Source: Phytoseiulus persimilis | Lineage: Eukaryota; Arthropoda; Arachnida; Mesostigmata; Phytoseiidae | DNA length: 64,000 nucleotides | Assembly: GCA_037576195.1 (NCBI GenBank) | Contig: CM075102.1 | Coordinates: 47,178,745-47,242,744, forward strand | Direction of reading: 5' to 3' | Shown here: positions 11,580-24,200 of the stretch, in pieces | Numbering within the stretch: position 1 is the first letter of the stretch | How the letters are laid out: each line of letters begins with the position of its first letter | Translations under genes and position numbers: made by a program | The notes under the pieces: model-generated | The model's input: the letters and a program-made list of their open reading frames with translations, nothing else | What the model was told of the DNA's origin: nothing | Databases searched by the model: none

Positions 11580-12756
11580 TCATCAATGCTGCATGGAATG
11601 AGGGAAACATATCGAGGCTTGAGCCCCTTCCAGTCATATTAATTGGTGTGTCTTGAAATGCCCGGTTTGATGTCCGGTTTCGGCACTGATGTCCTGTCCG
11701 AACCATGTCCGGTTTTCATGAGAAAAATGTCCGGTCATATGGCGTCTCCAGTCATGAGGAAAGGCTCAGGCTCACGGAGCATACCGATCGGGAATCAGGT
11801 TCTCCATCAAGTCAAGATAGCCCACCCAAACGATCAGGCTTGGCCAAGATTGCTGAAAATACTGAGGAGTACAGAAAAATCCTCATTTTCGAGCCAATCC
11901 ATTGCTACCTTCAAGCAGAGACCATCGTCATCAGCGTCGCGTTCCGAGTCGTCTGCTATAGAACATCAAACGGCCTTGCATCTGGACCCGCATTTAGTTA
12001 TTTTCCTCGTTCTGTCCCTCCCGTCATTGTGGAACTCATGGTCAGGAGGCTGTCTCTTCGTCCCGAAAAACGCTCTACAAGGAACGCTGGTCCTCCGTTG
12101 TCCCGTCCCTGGGATTTGCAACTCGAGACTCAATCTATGCGCTGTGCGGTGGCATTCGGAGAAGCAGCTGAGTTGTAGGAGGCAACGTTCCCAGTCTGGA
12201 AAATCCCGTGTGAGTTTTTCCGCTTCGTGATTCTGAAGGCTGATATGTGACGAACGTTGAGGACTATCATCGTTTTCTGATTTTCCTCAGTGATCGGATT
12301 CCTATTTTGAGCTCAGTCGATCTGAGGCTACCAAAGTTGACATTGTCAACATTCAACAAAGCCAATGAGCACTTAGCGTGCAACCCGGCCCGTGCGTTTG
12401 GTATCCGCATGGCTACCGGAACACTTGGCGATCTGGGGCATGAATTAGTGGAGTGCGTTTACGGCACGTTATTTCAAGCCGTTGGAGCATTCGGCGCCAT
12501 GCGCGTCAAAAAATTGTGATTGATTATGTCTGTACCGAAAGTCGCGTCAGGTGATTGGCTATCATCCCTCGAAGCACAGATGCGCAGAGAGATCGACTTG
12601 ATCTGTCGGATACTGGATGAAAATTTATGCTGATCACGGAGCATGTGCACGCATTCGAGGCTGGGGGAGCACACTTCAAAAACAATGAGCATACACCAAT
12701 TTGAGTGGTGGCCTTATTTACGTTCTTTACATCCCGTTTCGTCCCTTTGTTTTCAG
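11580..12756. other. Intergenic / 5' non-coding region of the phosphatidylserine synthase gene
   Basis: No protein domain is recognisable. The region probably contains a non-coding first exon and the 5' UTR intron of the phosphatidylserine synthase gene, whose acceptor TTTTCAG ends at 12756. Around 11675-11740 the motif ATGTCCGGT recurs three times at short spacing, which may be chance. Confidence 0.4.
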
Positions 12757-12770
12757 GGTCTGGTCAGGAG

Positions 12771-14090
12771 ATGGCTGAGTCTACCAAGTGCGGACCCTCC
12801 TGCAGGCGTCAAGTTCGAGTGGACGCCTTCGATGAAATCAATGAGAGGCGAGTGGACGACGTGTGCTTGACTATCTTCTATAAGCCGCACACCATTACGC
12901 TACTTTTGGCCTTCGTAGCGTTCTTGATTTATTTCGCTTTCACGAGGGATGATCAAAAGCTGGAAGATAACATATGGGACGGGCTGCTTTGTGTGTTTTT
13001 CTTCTTCATGATAATCTCTGTGTTGGCGTTCCCCAATGGTCCTTTTACACGACCGCATCCTGCACTATGGCGGATGGTGTTTGGCATGTCGGTGCTGTAC
13101 CTCATGTTCCTGATTATCGCTTTATTCCAAAGCTTTGAGAACTTGAGACAGATACAGTACTGGTTTTTTCCTGACCTAAGATATTTCCACATCGACTCCG
13201 AGAAAGAGTACGGTGTCAATTGCTGGAACCTATCATTGGAAAACATTTGGGCTCATGTCGACGTATTCGTATGGGGCCATTTCCTCGGCTGGACAATGAA
13301 AGCTGTTCTAATTCGTCATTATGGAATCTGTTGGACGATATCCGTGACTTGGGAAATCACTGAAATGGCTTTCGCGCACCTATTGCCAAATTTCGTCGAA
13401 TGTTGGTGGGATGCCCTCATTTTAGACGTCTTGGTCTGCAACGGATTGGGAATATGGTTCGGCATGCAAATATGTCGCTTCCTCGAAATGCGAACCTACA
13501 AATGGGAATGTATCAAAGACATCGACAGTATATCCGGGAAGCTGCGACGAGCCGTTCTACAGTTCACACCAGCGTCTGTGACCAAATTGAGCTGGCTCGA
13601 CCCAAGCTCGGGCTATGTTCGTATTTTAGCGGTGACGGAATTAGTTATCTTCTGGCAAATCACAGAGCTGAACACATTCTTCCTGAAACATATTTTCGAA
13701 ATTCCGCCCGAACACCCATTGTCTCTGGCTCGTCTCGCCTTAGTTTCGATCATCGTCGCACCAACCGTTCGCCAATTTTATAGCTATGTAACGAATACCC
13801 GAGTTAAACGAGTCGGAACTCAATGTTGGGTGTTCGGAGCTATAATGATGACTGAAGCCCTTGTCTGCATCAAATTTGGACTGCATCTCTTCGAGGCAAC
13901 CAAAATCATCAACATCGTGTGTTGGTTGGCCATTCAACTCGCTCTTTCCTGCATCTGTGTCTACTTCTGCATCAAGTGGCAAACGCATTGCATCTCGCTG
14001 CGGAAGAAAAGAAGAGGAATTGCCGAGGGCGACGGAAGAGACGTACTGGATGTTCTGAGTGAAGAAGATGACGAGAAGAAAGAATCGTAA
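12771..14090 (+). CDS. Phosphatidylserine synthase (PTDSS1/2 family)
   Basis: Multi-pass ER membrane enzyme that makes phosphatidylserine by exchanging serine for the head group of phosphatidylcholine (PSS1) or phosphatidylethanolamine (PSS2). The 439-residue protein is close to the family's usual 470 and matches throughout. The blocks are YKPHTITLLL, FAFTRDD, the long signature VLAFPNGPFTRPHPALWRMV, HFLGWTMKAVLIRHYGICWT, LLPNFVECWWDALILDVLVC, FLEMRTYKW, RAVLQFTPAS, ITELNTFFLKHIF and KRVGTQCWVFGA. About eight hydrophobic segments follow a polar N-terminus, and the C-terminus is acidic and basic. I chose ATG 12771 because it lies 14 bases after a good acceptor (TTTTCAG, ending 12756) and gives the family N-terminal length. 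The first exon is therefore probably non-coding and all coding sequence sits in one exon, unlike the intron-rich PCGF and GRAF neighbours. I cannot tell PSS1 from PSS2 specificity by eye. Confidence 0.96.
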   Translation: MAESTKCGPSCRRQVRVDAFDEINERRVDDVCLTIFYKPHTITLLLAFVAFLIYFAFTRDDQKLEDNIWDGLLCVFFFFMIISVLAFPNGPFTRPHPALWRMVFGMSVLYLMFLIIALFQSFENLRQIQYWFFPDLRYFHIDSEKEYGVNCWNLSLENIWAHVDVFVWGHFLGWTMKAVLIRHYGICWTISVTWEITEMAFAHLLPNFVECWWDALILDVLVCNGLGIWFGMQICRFLEMRTYKWECIKDIDSISGKLRRAVLQFTPASVTKLSWLDPSSGYVRILAVTELVIFWQITELNTFFLKHIFEIPPEHPLSLARLALVSIIVAPTVRQFYSYVTNTRVKRVGTQCWVFGAIMMTEALVCIKFGLHLFEATKIINIVCWLAIQLALSCICVYFCIKWQTHCISLRKKRRGIAEGDGRDVLDVLSEEDDEKKES

Positions 14091-17000
14091 CGGTATCGAC
14101 TGCTGCGATTGGTAAAGATCAAAAAGTCAACTAGGAGCATCTTTTCGTCGAGCCATCGTTCTACCGCCTACGACCTGCGTACGAGCAGGGTGACGATTCG
14201 GAAGAACTAGAAAAATCATCGAGGCAGACGAATCAACAAACCAGTCATTTAGTCACGAAGTCAAGCGAACTCCAAAGTGCCAACTTCGTAAGAAGAATGC
14301 GAATATCCCGAATCGGATGCAGCAAGGAACTCTCTGCTGATGAGTGCATTTGAGTTATATTCAAAGGTTGTTAAGCATGGAAACGATCATAGTATTTTCA
14401 ACAGAACTGGTTTCGATGTTTCGCGGATGTGTATAGTTATCAAGCCGTTGTATCGAACAACATCTCTGGACGGAGATGAGCTTCGCACGCGAACTTCGCT
14501 CTGTCTGGAGCGATGAGCCCGAGGAAGTTCAGAACTTGAATCCATCGATGGCGGAATAATTATTGGTGCAGATGAACTGCGTTGCAGGTTTCGAAAGCTC
14601 GGAGGAACCATCAATTATGGTTGCCGCGGAGGCGGTCCGGTTTCACTCCTTGTTTTCTGGGATACCGAACACACCGGCTGCGATGAAGACTTCCATGTGA
14701 GTTGAAAAAATGGTCGACAAATGTGCGGTAACCCTTTGCTGCAGCGGAGTCGTATAAGATAGATATGTTTCTTGAGATGGAGAAGCGATAATATACCGCG
14801 GATATGGAGCTACGAACAACGTCGAATGATTGGGAGTCACATATGTAGGGAATCCAGCGAGAATAGGGGATCAATCAGAGGGAATAGAATAATTTCCCAC
14901 TCGGGGAACTTCTCGGCCCTTGTCTTGCGCTCGGCTAGACCTGAGGTACGGCCGTCTCAGTTGGAATATTTTGCATCGTTCGGTCGCACTATTTGGAAAT
15001 CACACCAGGCCCAGAGCGATTTATCACACACACTACCAAAGATTGTTGCAGTGCCCGAGATCCCGAATGCGATCGTTGTCTTTTGGTATGATCTGTTGTT
15101 TTTTTTTCTGTTCGAGGAGGTAGCAGATATGCCCCCAGTGGAATGAGTTCTCCAGTAGTGTTTCTCGACTGAAACGCTCCAAGCGAAGAACGTTCGAGGC
15201 CGCCAGGAACGAGGGGCAAGCGCTGAAAGATTCCTTCAATATAGGTTCCGATGCGAACAATACCCACGTGAGAAGAAGATATGGAAGTTGACCTTTTATG
15301 ACTTTTGATACGTACTTGTATTGGTGCCTCGTTTCCAAATGGGTGAATATAGATATGTGACGTCGCTCTCCGGCGAATCAGGTTCAGATGGAATAAACGA
15401 TGAGGATGAACGGTTTACTTTAATTCCTATGTGAGTTATCATTTCCGCTTTCCAATAAGCTGCGATGGGACCGACTGTGTTTTGCACCGGAGAGGCAACC
15501 GCTGCTGCATAGAGTGAAAACCCGTGATCAGCGCAACCGAGGGCAGCATACTTCCATTTACGAGATCGGATAAGTTTCCAGGAGAAGGTAACCACCTCGA
15601 ACTAGTCCTGACTGATCCGTGACCTGTTTCGCGGGAGTTCGATACGATGACAAGGAGTCTCCTCCACATGTTATGCCCTTGTAATGTGACACCTGATATC
15701 TTCTTGCCGCTTGGATCGTAAAGGAGGTCGATTGGGTCGGGCGGTTAGTCGGCAGATCTGTTGTGCGAGTGTTGAGATAGGAACGCCTCATCAGGCACCG
15801 TCGGAAAACGAGCATCTTCCAACGGGACCAGCTTCGTTGAAACCCTCGCAGACTGTTTGGGACCCCATCAGAGAAATACAATTGGAACTCAGGACGTGGA
15901 GATATATTTTCGGCTTTTGGTACCACAAGGCTCATGAGACCTGAATTAATCATAAAACCTTGAGGGAATGGTGTGGCACCGGCGTGATCGAAAGGAGAGG
16001 AGAACTGGAAGGACCTCGCATCACTGCGCTAGTCAACCTATTCCTCTGCGGGCTCCGTTTCAACCACAGCCAGAGCAATGTGGAATCATCCTATAATCGA
16101 GAGAAACTAGGAGAGACTGAAGGAAAACAGGTCACATGTTCACTGCTATTTTGAAGAGACAGAGATAGAAGAACCGACGGATGAACGGCATCCGAAGAAT
16201 GATTCAATGCCGAGATCCCATGCTTCTTTCGGGAATTTCGGCGGTCCGTCAGATTTGAGTTTTCAGAACACCAATGCCGAGCTTTTATCAGCTGCATCAC
16301 TCATATGGCGACCATAGTGACCGGGAGCTCAACCTTCGCCAAACATCATGGTCTTTTACCTAAATGATATCGATGCAAAGTCTAGATTTGTTGAGCCCAG
16401 ATGTGTATCGAGAGAAATCTGGAAGGCACACGAGCTGTAGATGAGAGAGGTGATATCATTCGTATACTGTGAGCCTGAGGGCACGGTTCGTGTAATGGCT
16501 TGTTCTGAGGGCCAATGTATGGTATCGCAGTCCTTCGCTCGGCTCCAGATCAGTCCGCCGCGGTTTTGGAACATGAGAATGAGCAAGAGATGATTTCCGT
16601 GGGAAGGAAGTGTCTCGCATTGAGGAAATGATTTCGCATTCGTACGACGCACGTAATTTATTTTTCTTTATATTAATAATATCGTTCTCCGTAGTTTCAA
16701 AGGTGAGTTGTTTGATCGGTTCGCTCTCCTTGTTCGGTCTAGAACCGATGCTCGTCAATTTCGAAAATAAGCGTCACGAACATGATAGTTTCATGGACAG
16801 TCTGGTCTCTTCCACTTGAAGAGGTCGTAGATACGTCATATTTGAACCTCGTTCGCAACGAAATATGAGCCGCCTCCCCTCATAAGTCTGTGGGAGATCG
16901 GCTCGCTGAACGAAGCAGTCAATCAATGGAGGTATTTTTTACATTTTATTTACATTTCATCCCTCCGATACTCTCGAAATTGATGAATCTATTTTTCCCC

Positions 17001-18217
17001 CACGTGAGCTGACGAGTCGCGACAGAGTCGGATAGCGCCTGATCTAGTCAATACGACTCATGGAAGCTCTTGAGTGTATCGATTGGAAGGGAACTCTCGT
17101 GAGTTTCCTGCTGGGAAAGGAGATCTTCCCAAGGGGAGTTCCGTAGACAGTATGGACTCCATCAAGACTTCGCAAGCTCCGAATCCACCGAGTAGATTCG
17201 GTTGTGATGAGAGGGCTTCGCCGAGCCGCTTTTGGGTCGATGAATCAGGCGGAGTTCCGACCTGATCTCGACGAATTTCTCATGACTCTATAATAGAATG
17301 CAATCGTACTGATCGCACTCATATTACGTCGTAAGCGACGGCATTTACGCGAATTAGTGTCTCCCCTGCGGGATGTCTCCGGAGGCGGCGGCGGCAGCGC
17401 TGGAATCATTGCTGTAGTCTCAAGATGCGGAATACGGGGCAACGCGTAGCTCGCATCAGAACTCTTGCACCTTGTTGAACTTTTTGCTGTTGGCGTCATC
17501 AGTGACCAGCACGATGACGACGATGATGACGCTGTTTCTTCGGGTGCGTCAGGAACGTCAACTGGAAGCTCTGTAGCACATCGGTTGCCTTTTTCCTCAG
17601 ACGGAGAATATGGTGTGGCTGTTGCCAATGATGAGCATCCAACTGTTTGGGTAAAATCTAATCATTGGCAGTGCTTCAGGAATAATTCCGCTTGTGGCAA
17701 CTCAATAGCAGAAGTATGGTCGTCGGACAGAGCTCTCAGAGGATAATTTACCTCCGGAGACGTTCGAATGGCGTGGTTAGTGTGAGGTCAGATCTTAACT
17801 TGATTGGCAGATGAGAGTTTAGTCAGTTCGACCGTTTTTATGCCTGCATTAGCGGATGTCGCTCAAGCCGTGTTGACACTCCGATCCCAGTCTTTCGGAC
17901 TGTTGCGACGCGATTAGTTGTCCGTTCAATTGATCAACCCAAAAATAATCGTATCTAAATACTATCTCTGTCTCCAACTCGCCATTTCCAATGGCTCTTC
18001 TCGTGGGAATTTACTTTGACTTCCGATTGCAAGCATGGCTTCAAAGTACTGAGTCTCATCTCGGCTGAATCCAGCTGAAGGCATCAGCGGTCCGACACTG
18101 TGTGATGGCAATCGCGGATGCACCAGCTCGAGATCGCCGTATCCTCGAACGTACTCGTTGAAACAAAATACTCTCAAAATAGTTTGACTTCTGACATTTC
18201 GTCGTTCGACTCATAGC
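14091..18217. other. Intergenic stretch
   Basis: Contains the 3' UTR of phosphatidylserine synthase at the left and of GRAF at the right. Between about 14390 and 15700 several minus-strand frames have coding-like composition and some splice-like borders. I could not chain them into a gene and recognise no domain. A short GATGACGACGATGATGACG run lies near 17515. Confidence 0.4.
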
Positions 18218-21200
18218 TCAATTATTGAGGTACTGAATGTAGTTCTCGGGAATGAGTCCCCTCCTTCCATTGAGCACTCCCTCCAACCAACCCGTCTCAT
18301 GTGAGGGTCTCACTGAAACGACGAGTTCACGTTTAGCGAAGACCGGATATCCTCTCAATGCATTATCCACAAGAGGGGTTTTCAAAGCCGCATAATGATT
18401 GAGTCGGAAACTTTACTCGCACAAACCCCTTGCACATGAGATATCAATCCAAGGAGCCGAATGAGAGATATGAAGATGAGGGCAGAAACGAAGGCGGGAG
18501 GAAATTTCCATGCGTAGAGACGACTGTAAATGGACCCGCCGGAACCCAGTGCAAACATGATGCCGAACTCCGCTATGCATGAAGAGCGAACGATGGAGGA
18601 GAACACAATGGAACGACACCATAGCGAAAGAGCAGAACCTATGGAAACATCTCTCAAGGTAATCCACAGGCCAGGAAGACACCAAAAGCGAAAAGGTTGG
18701 AAGATAAACTCGGCCTCGCGATCACTTTTCCCTTACATGTTGCAGTAAGACGGAAGTGGAAGCAGTGGCTGGGTGAGCTTGGACAGTTGCAGATTCGCGA
18801 TAGCAACAGAAGCGATCGATTAGAGTCAGCTAAGATCATGCAAAATACTCGTCGGGAAGAGGCGAAGGTCAGAAGAATGGTGAGCGGGCAGGGTACGCGG
18901 CAGCTTTAGATGTAATATATCTCACCGTCCGTTATGATCTGGTTTGGCTCGAAGGAGAGTTCCTGTTCATTCTCTCCAACACACGCATACAACGTCCTCA
19001 CGCGATATCCCGCTTCTACAGCAGCTGGCCTTGACGCTGCTCCTGCTGGGTTAGCCGGAACTGGGTTCACAGATCCATGACTAGAGTTACTGCGGAAGGA
19101 AGATATGTTCAAGAACTTGCATACCTCCGCTCGGGGAGTTCGTTCCGAGGAGTTCTGACATTCCTCTCACAGGGAAACGCTACCCTCCTCAATGGCCGGG
19201 TTTCAGGAAGGTCTAAGTGAGGTTTTCCGCGGAATTTCGCGGAGTCCAAGCAGCTCGGAGCAACGAGGTTCGCCCGCAAAACACGTCGCAACCCAGGTTT
19301 ACTCACAGAACGGGCTGTGAGGTGGCGCTGTAGTTTGGCACGTTCGGTGATCCCTGATGAGTTTGACCACCCGATGTTCCCTGAGCCGGATCGGCTCGGT
19401 TCCATTGACTAGCCAATGGGTAGCTACTAGCATGGGACACGTATTGATGTCGCAAGGGGGCCTGCGGAGCTGCCGACTGGGGTACGCCGTTCGCGGCTGC
19501 CGCGGCCGTCGCGTTCACTCCCACTGGGACAGCTGTGTAGCTCCTCAACATATCGTAACCATAAATGCCATCCTGGAATCAACAGCATCCCATGAGCTGA
19601 ATAAAGCACTCTGATGTGAGAGAGCGTCGTGTGGAACGAACCCGGTTCCTACGCCTGTGATCTTGGGGAAATTCACTGACCTGCATTTGCTGAATGTGCT
19701 GAGGCGACCCGCCTCCAGAAGCTCCTTGGGAGTAATAAAGCGGCGGCATTTGCAGATCAGTCATCGATGTTTGCGGAGTTCTCAGCGGACATCTAAGCGG
19801 CGATCCCATCTGCTGCGCAATCGTATTCATTGACGACACCTGAGGGGAGTGATGTGAGGCTCCGGCCACAACCCTTGTCGCTGCTTCTTGTCGAGAGCCT
19901 TCATAGATATTCCCGCTGCTCGCACCTGAATTGTTCTGAACCACCGGCGAAGCAGAAGGTTTCGCAAATATCTGCAGGAGAAGATTGAATTTCAAGTTAT
20001 CGTTATGGAGATTTTGGCGAACTCGTCGTCGTGATGTCGACATTTCTGATGCCGAATACATACCACAGAAAAGTTCTCGATAAGAATCTCAACAATCACG
20101 TTGCAGAATTTGATATCCATTATAGCAGCAACCGTTTCTTCTTCGGGCCGCAATAGTGTTGGACCGAAGCATACGCCGAGGTTGCTTATGGACATCAAAT
20201 TTGTTGCTTTATTATCAGATACTCTGGAAAAAGGAAGAAAATCAGGTCGGAGAATTGAAGGAGCGCAGCTGCAAGCCAATTTCACCGATATCTTCATAGA
20301 CTTTCGTCACTCACTTGACCAGGTGCTCGATGAGTATTCTGAGCATTCGGTAATTCTCCTGTGGTAGCTCCTGTACGAGTTTCTCCACACGATTGATTCT
20401 TTCTAATGCATTTTCTAATTTCGCTGCTTTTATGAAGTCCTGATGCAAGCGGAACGTCATCAATGGTTCGGGAAGATGTCGGAGGTAATTTTTCAGAGAC
20501 GAGGCTATTGTTTTGACTTCCCACTCATTCGCGTCCATGAGATTTACTTGGGAAACCTGTTTCTGGTCTGTAATTTCAAAACGGCCTGATACAAAGGATC
20601 ACAACAAGGCTAAGTTATGAGTCGAGGTGGAAGAGAAAGGCTCAAGAAGCAACCTCGGTCATCCTGTGACTCACCGAACGCTAACTGCAGGAGCTTCTGA
20701 ACTTTGGAGGCTACACCAGCCGTTCGATAGAGTCCCTGGTCTTCCAGACCTCTCTTCTCTATTGCGTCAATACACAACTTGACGAAGCGGAGCCCTTCCT
20801 CATTGATGAGGATATTGGCATTCTGAGACGTCATTCCGGGTGCAAGCGGAGGTGGTCGAGGATCTCTACCATCCATGGCCGCCAACCACAGTTTGTAGTC
20901 TTCCGCGTTCAAGGCTTGAAACGTGAACACTGTTCCGGGACTCTTATCCCGAGGAGTCACATCAAAACAGTATCTCCGGTCAATGGTCTCTGACATACGG
21001 CGCACGCATTCAGCCAAATGAATAGTTTCACAATTCGTCTGCAAAAAGAAATCTCATTCAAGGATCCTCATATGCGTCGCAGTTGTTGCTCTTGGAGGAT
21101 TGAGTTGAGTTGAAAATGCAAAATGAGTCTGGTCGTCCGATGGTGAGAACTCACGAGTTTCTGATTTCCATTCTGAGAATACGGGATCATAGTAAATTTC

Positions 21201-24200
21201 CGGTCCTCTTTCCTGTACTGACAGAAATGTTTGGTCCAGACGGACCCGAGATGTTCTGCGAATATTATAGGTTTTTCTACAATTAGACGTGTAGGATTCA
21301 AGAACGTCGATATCCTCCTGAAGAGAGGCCGACGCTAACCCGTTCGGTGAACCGTTGCACGTGCACCAGGCAGGACCAGAGATCTTTATCAAGGACCGGA
21401 TAGAAAGTTTCTTTCGAGCTAATGTTCGGGCTCAGATATTTGGGAATTCTCTCCATATTGGGTACTGAACTGTAACAATGGGGCAGGGTGATGTCGGTTG
21501 CCCGCAGCCCAGGGAAGGCGCCACAAAATATGTGTCCATCCGCTTACTCAACATGCCTTAGTCCTCCAGAGTCATGCAGCATGCTCACAGAATCGAGTTA
21601 ACGCCAACCGATAATCCTGCTAGCAGTACTTACTCTTCTCTAATAGATACAGATAGCCTTCACGGGTGTACATGCGATTAAGCGAACCAGGATCGGGTTT
21701 CTGAATATGAGGATGTGAAAAATCAAACTATCAATACTCAAATGATAATTTCTGTGCGAACGAAGTCAAGACAACTGAATGCTCATGATCTCAGCTCGCA
21801 GCCTCTCGAATGCGAAGCTTCCCTAGAGGGAGCAGACTGGCGTCATCCAAATCATGGCCAGGACGTCAAACTAAAACTGGATTCCATTGAGTCCTACACT
21901 CTAGGGTGACTGAAGTAGGAGACAGGTCAACTCACCTCAGTAAGCATCTTACGCATCAATAACTCGGCTTTGTTGTTCGTAATTTCAAGGCTCTCTCGAG
22001 TCTTTTGGAGCTTTTTTTGTAAGTCCGTATTGAATGGCGTGAAATCGTTGGCAACTTCGTGTCCCTGATGATAGAACGTCAACCAGCCGTACATGAAGCG
22101 CAAAATCTGTGAAGACGAACTCCGGCGTGAGACATCACAGTAAAAGCACTGATTCTCAGAGTCGTTGACATTGGAACATTTATCCCGATTAGGGACTCAT
22201 GTTTCAGGTGGGCAAGCATTTTATCTGAGTAGCACTTCAGAGAGGAGGATGATTTACCGTCTCGACGAATTCGGTTTTCTTTCCTTCCTGAACTCGTTGC
22301 AGGTGCAGAATGTATTCGAGTGAGGTCCTGAAGAAATTCGCTTGCGCCGTGACCACTTCTAGGTCCGTCTGAAAATCAGAGCAACGAGTGTCAACTCATC
22401 AGTCCTCTCCCAGTTCATCTAGGGGAATCTGTATGATTCCTCCGAAGCGAGTCGAACCAATGTAAACCTCACTATTCAGGTAATGGTTTTCGTCATTAGA
22501 GCAGCTCGGAACTGCCTCGAATCAAGACTGCCAATGCTGAATTTCGACTTGTTTCCTCGTTCATCAGGAGTGCTTGAACTCAATGCGCCCGATTCCTGAG
22601 CTCAACCCAGAGGCAGCGTCCATGTTTGTTTTGGTTTGCCCCGCTCCCCATGAGAGCCCTTCTCCGTTGGGGGCATCTACAGGTTCTGGAGTGAGGGACC
22701 CGACCTTGCCCGAGAGAGACGCCTGATTCCAGCACAACTCGATCGACCATGCGAGCACTGATTAATTCCTTCTCTGCTATGGAATTTCCAGAGCTTCTGA
22801 GGGTCTTCATTGTATGCGGCATCCAAGAATTTCCTTATTTCGAGGCAGACCCGAAGAACTCCAAAGGCATCGTCTGAGGGCGAGTCTCAGCGTATGCAGC
22901 GCCCTCCTGCGAGTTTCCCGCGAACGTCCTCTTCGCAATCGTCTCTGAGCCACTGTTCTCCATTTGCTTCTTCCCACTACTTTTTTTGTTAGCCGGAATC
23001 CCCCAGTGCCCCACCATGGTGTTTTGAGAACGGGACCGGCATGCTCGAAACGAGTCATGATAAAATCGGCAGGCTACCGTCGGGAGTGCAGTTTGCGCGT
23101 CAGCCAAAGACAATGAAGTAGCATGAGTCGAGTACGAAACTCTGTCCGGTGGGTTGATGAACACCGCGCTGAGCCATATCGGCATTAGTTATTCTCGGTC
23201 CACACGGCTCTGGCAGTAGCCAACCATACAGCTCCAGTTTTCGCATGTGACCTACGGCAATCTGGACTCACCTCTTTCAGCTCACTCTTCTTCGAACTTT
23301 GTCCGAGACTCTTCTCGAGGGCACTGCAATATTTCGCGGTGTCCTTCTCGAAGCGTTTCTTCTTCTCCTTAGCTTCACCTATCCGCTCCTTCCGGAAAGT
23401 TTCTATCGGCTCTATCAATGTATGAGCGTTCTCCAACTGGGGAAGAGAGAACGTTTCCAGTCGAATTTTGAAGGCGTACAATACAGCTTGAATACAATCA
23501 TCAGTGGAGAACAAGTCCGAGGGATTCCCAAGATGTCCGGGATAGAATTCATCAGATCGAACACAATCGATGCTTCCACTGCAGGACCCGGAGCGGGGAA
23601 AGCCGATGAGGCAGGGGTTTGAACTGCGAACGTATCTCTCAACACAAGAAACTCTTCTTGGTGATAATCTCACGTCGAGGATCGATCGGCGCTCGGCGAC
23701 CCATATGCTTCCAGATTCTGAACTCCATCGACTTTTCCCGAATAGGGTTCTGGGTTTCTGAATATGCAATTCACCAGTTCTCGAGATGGCTGCTTCTGGA
23801 GACGCAGAGCCCTTGATCATACTTCTCCTTATCGCGCGCAAAAGCCTCCGAGGCGAGAGAAACTCGTGATCTTGCGAGACTGTCGTGCTGATCCTGAATT
23901 GGCGACTATTATGATACTCATTAAAGCGCCTACTGCGATGGCAGCAAAAGATCTTGTCAGTTCGTAGTTGATGTTGTCAAGGTGTTGCATAATTGTCCAT
24001 CGGAATGCTACCGGAACACCACGGGCGAAAAACTCCAGGCGCTTCCAATTACCAAACGTTCAACAAGTACCGTTATTACGAACGGCCCGCAGCTAGAATC
24101 ACCCGGTGACGGACCGTCGGGCTAACGGCAATGTGACGTGGCGCATTGACATCAACGCTTCGCATTCTTCGTCATCGATCGCAGAACGCCTTATTGATCA

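Noticed and set aside
14387..15700. Possible minus-strand multi-exon gene
   Set aside because: Several frames have coding-like composition and some GT/AG pairs, but two frames are open at once in places, no chain of exons keeps phase convincingly, and no family is recognisable.
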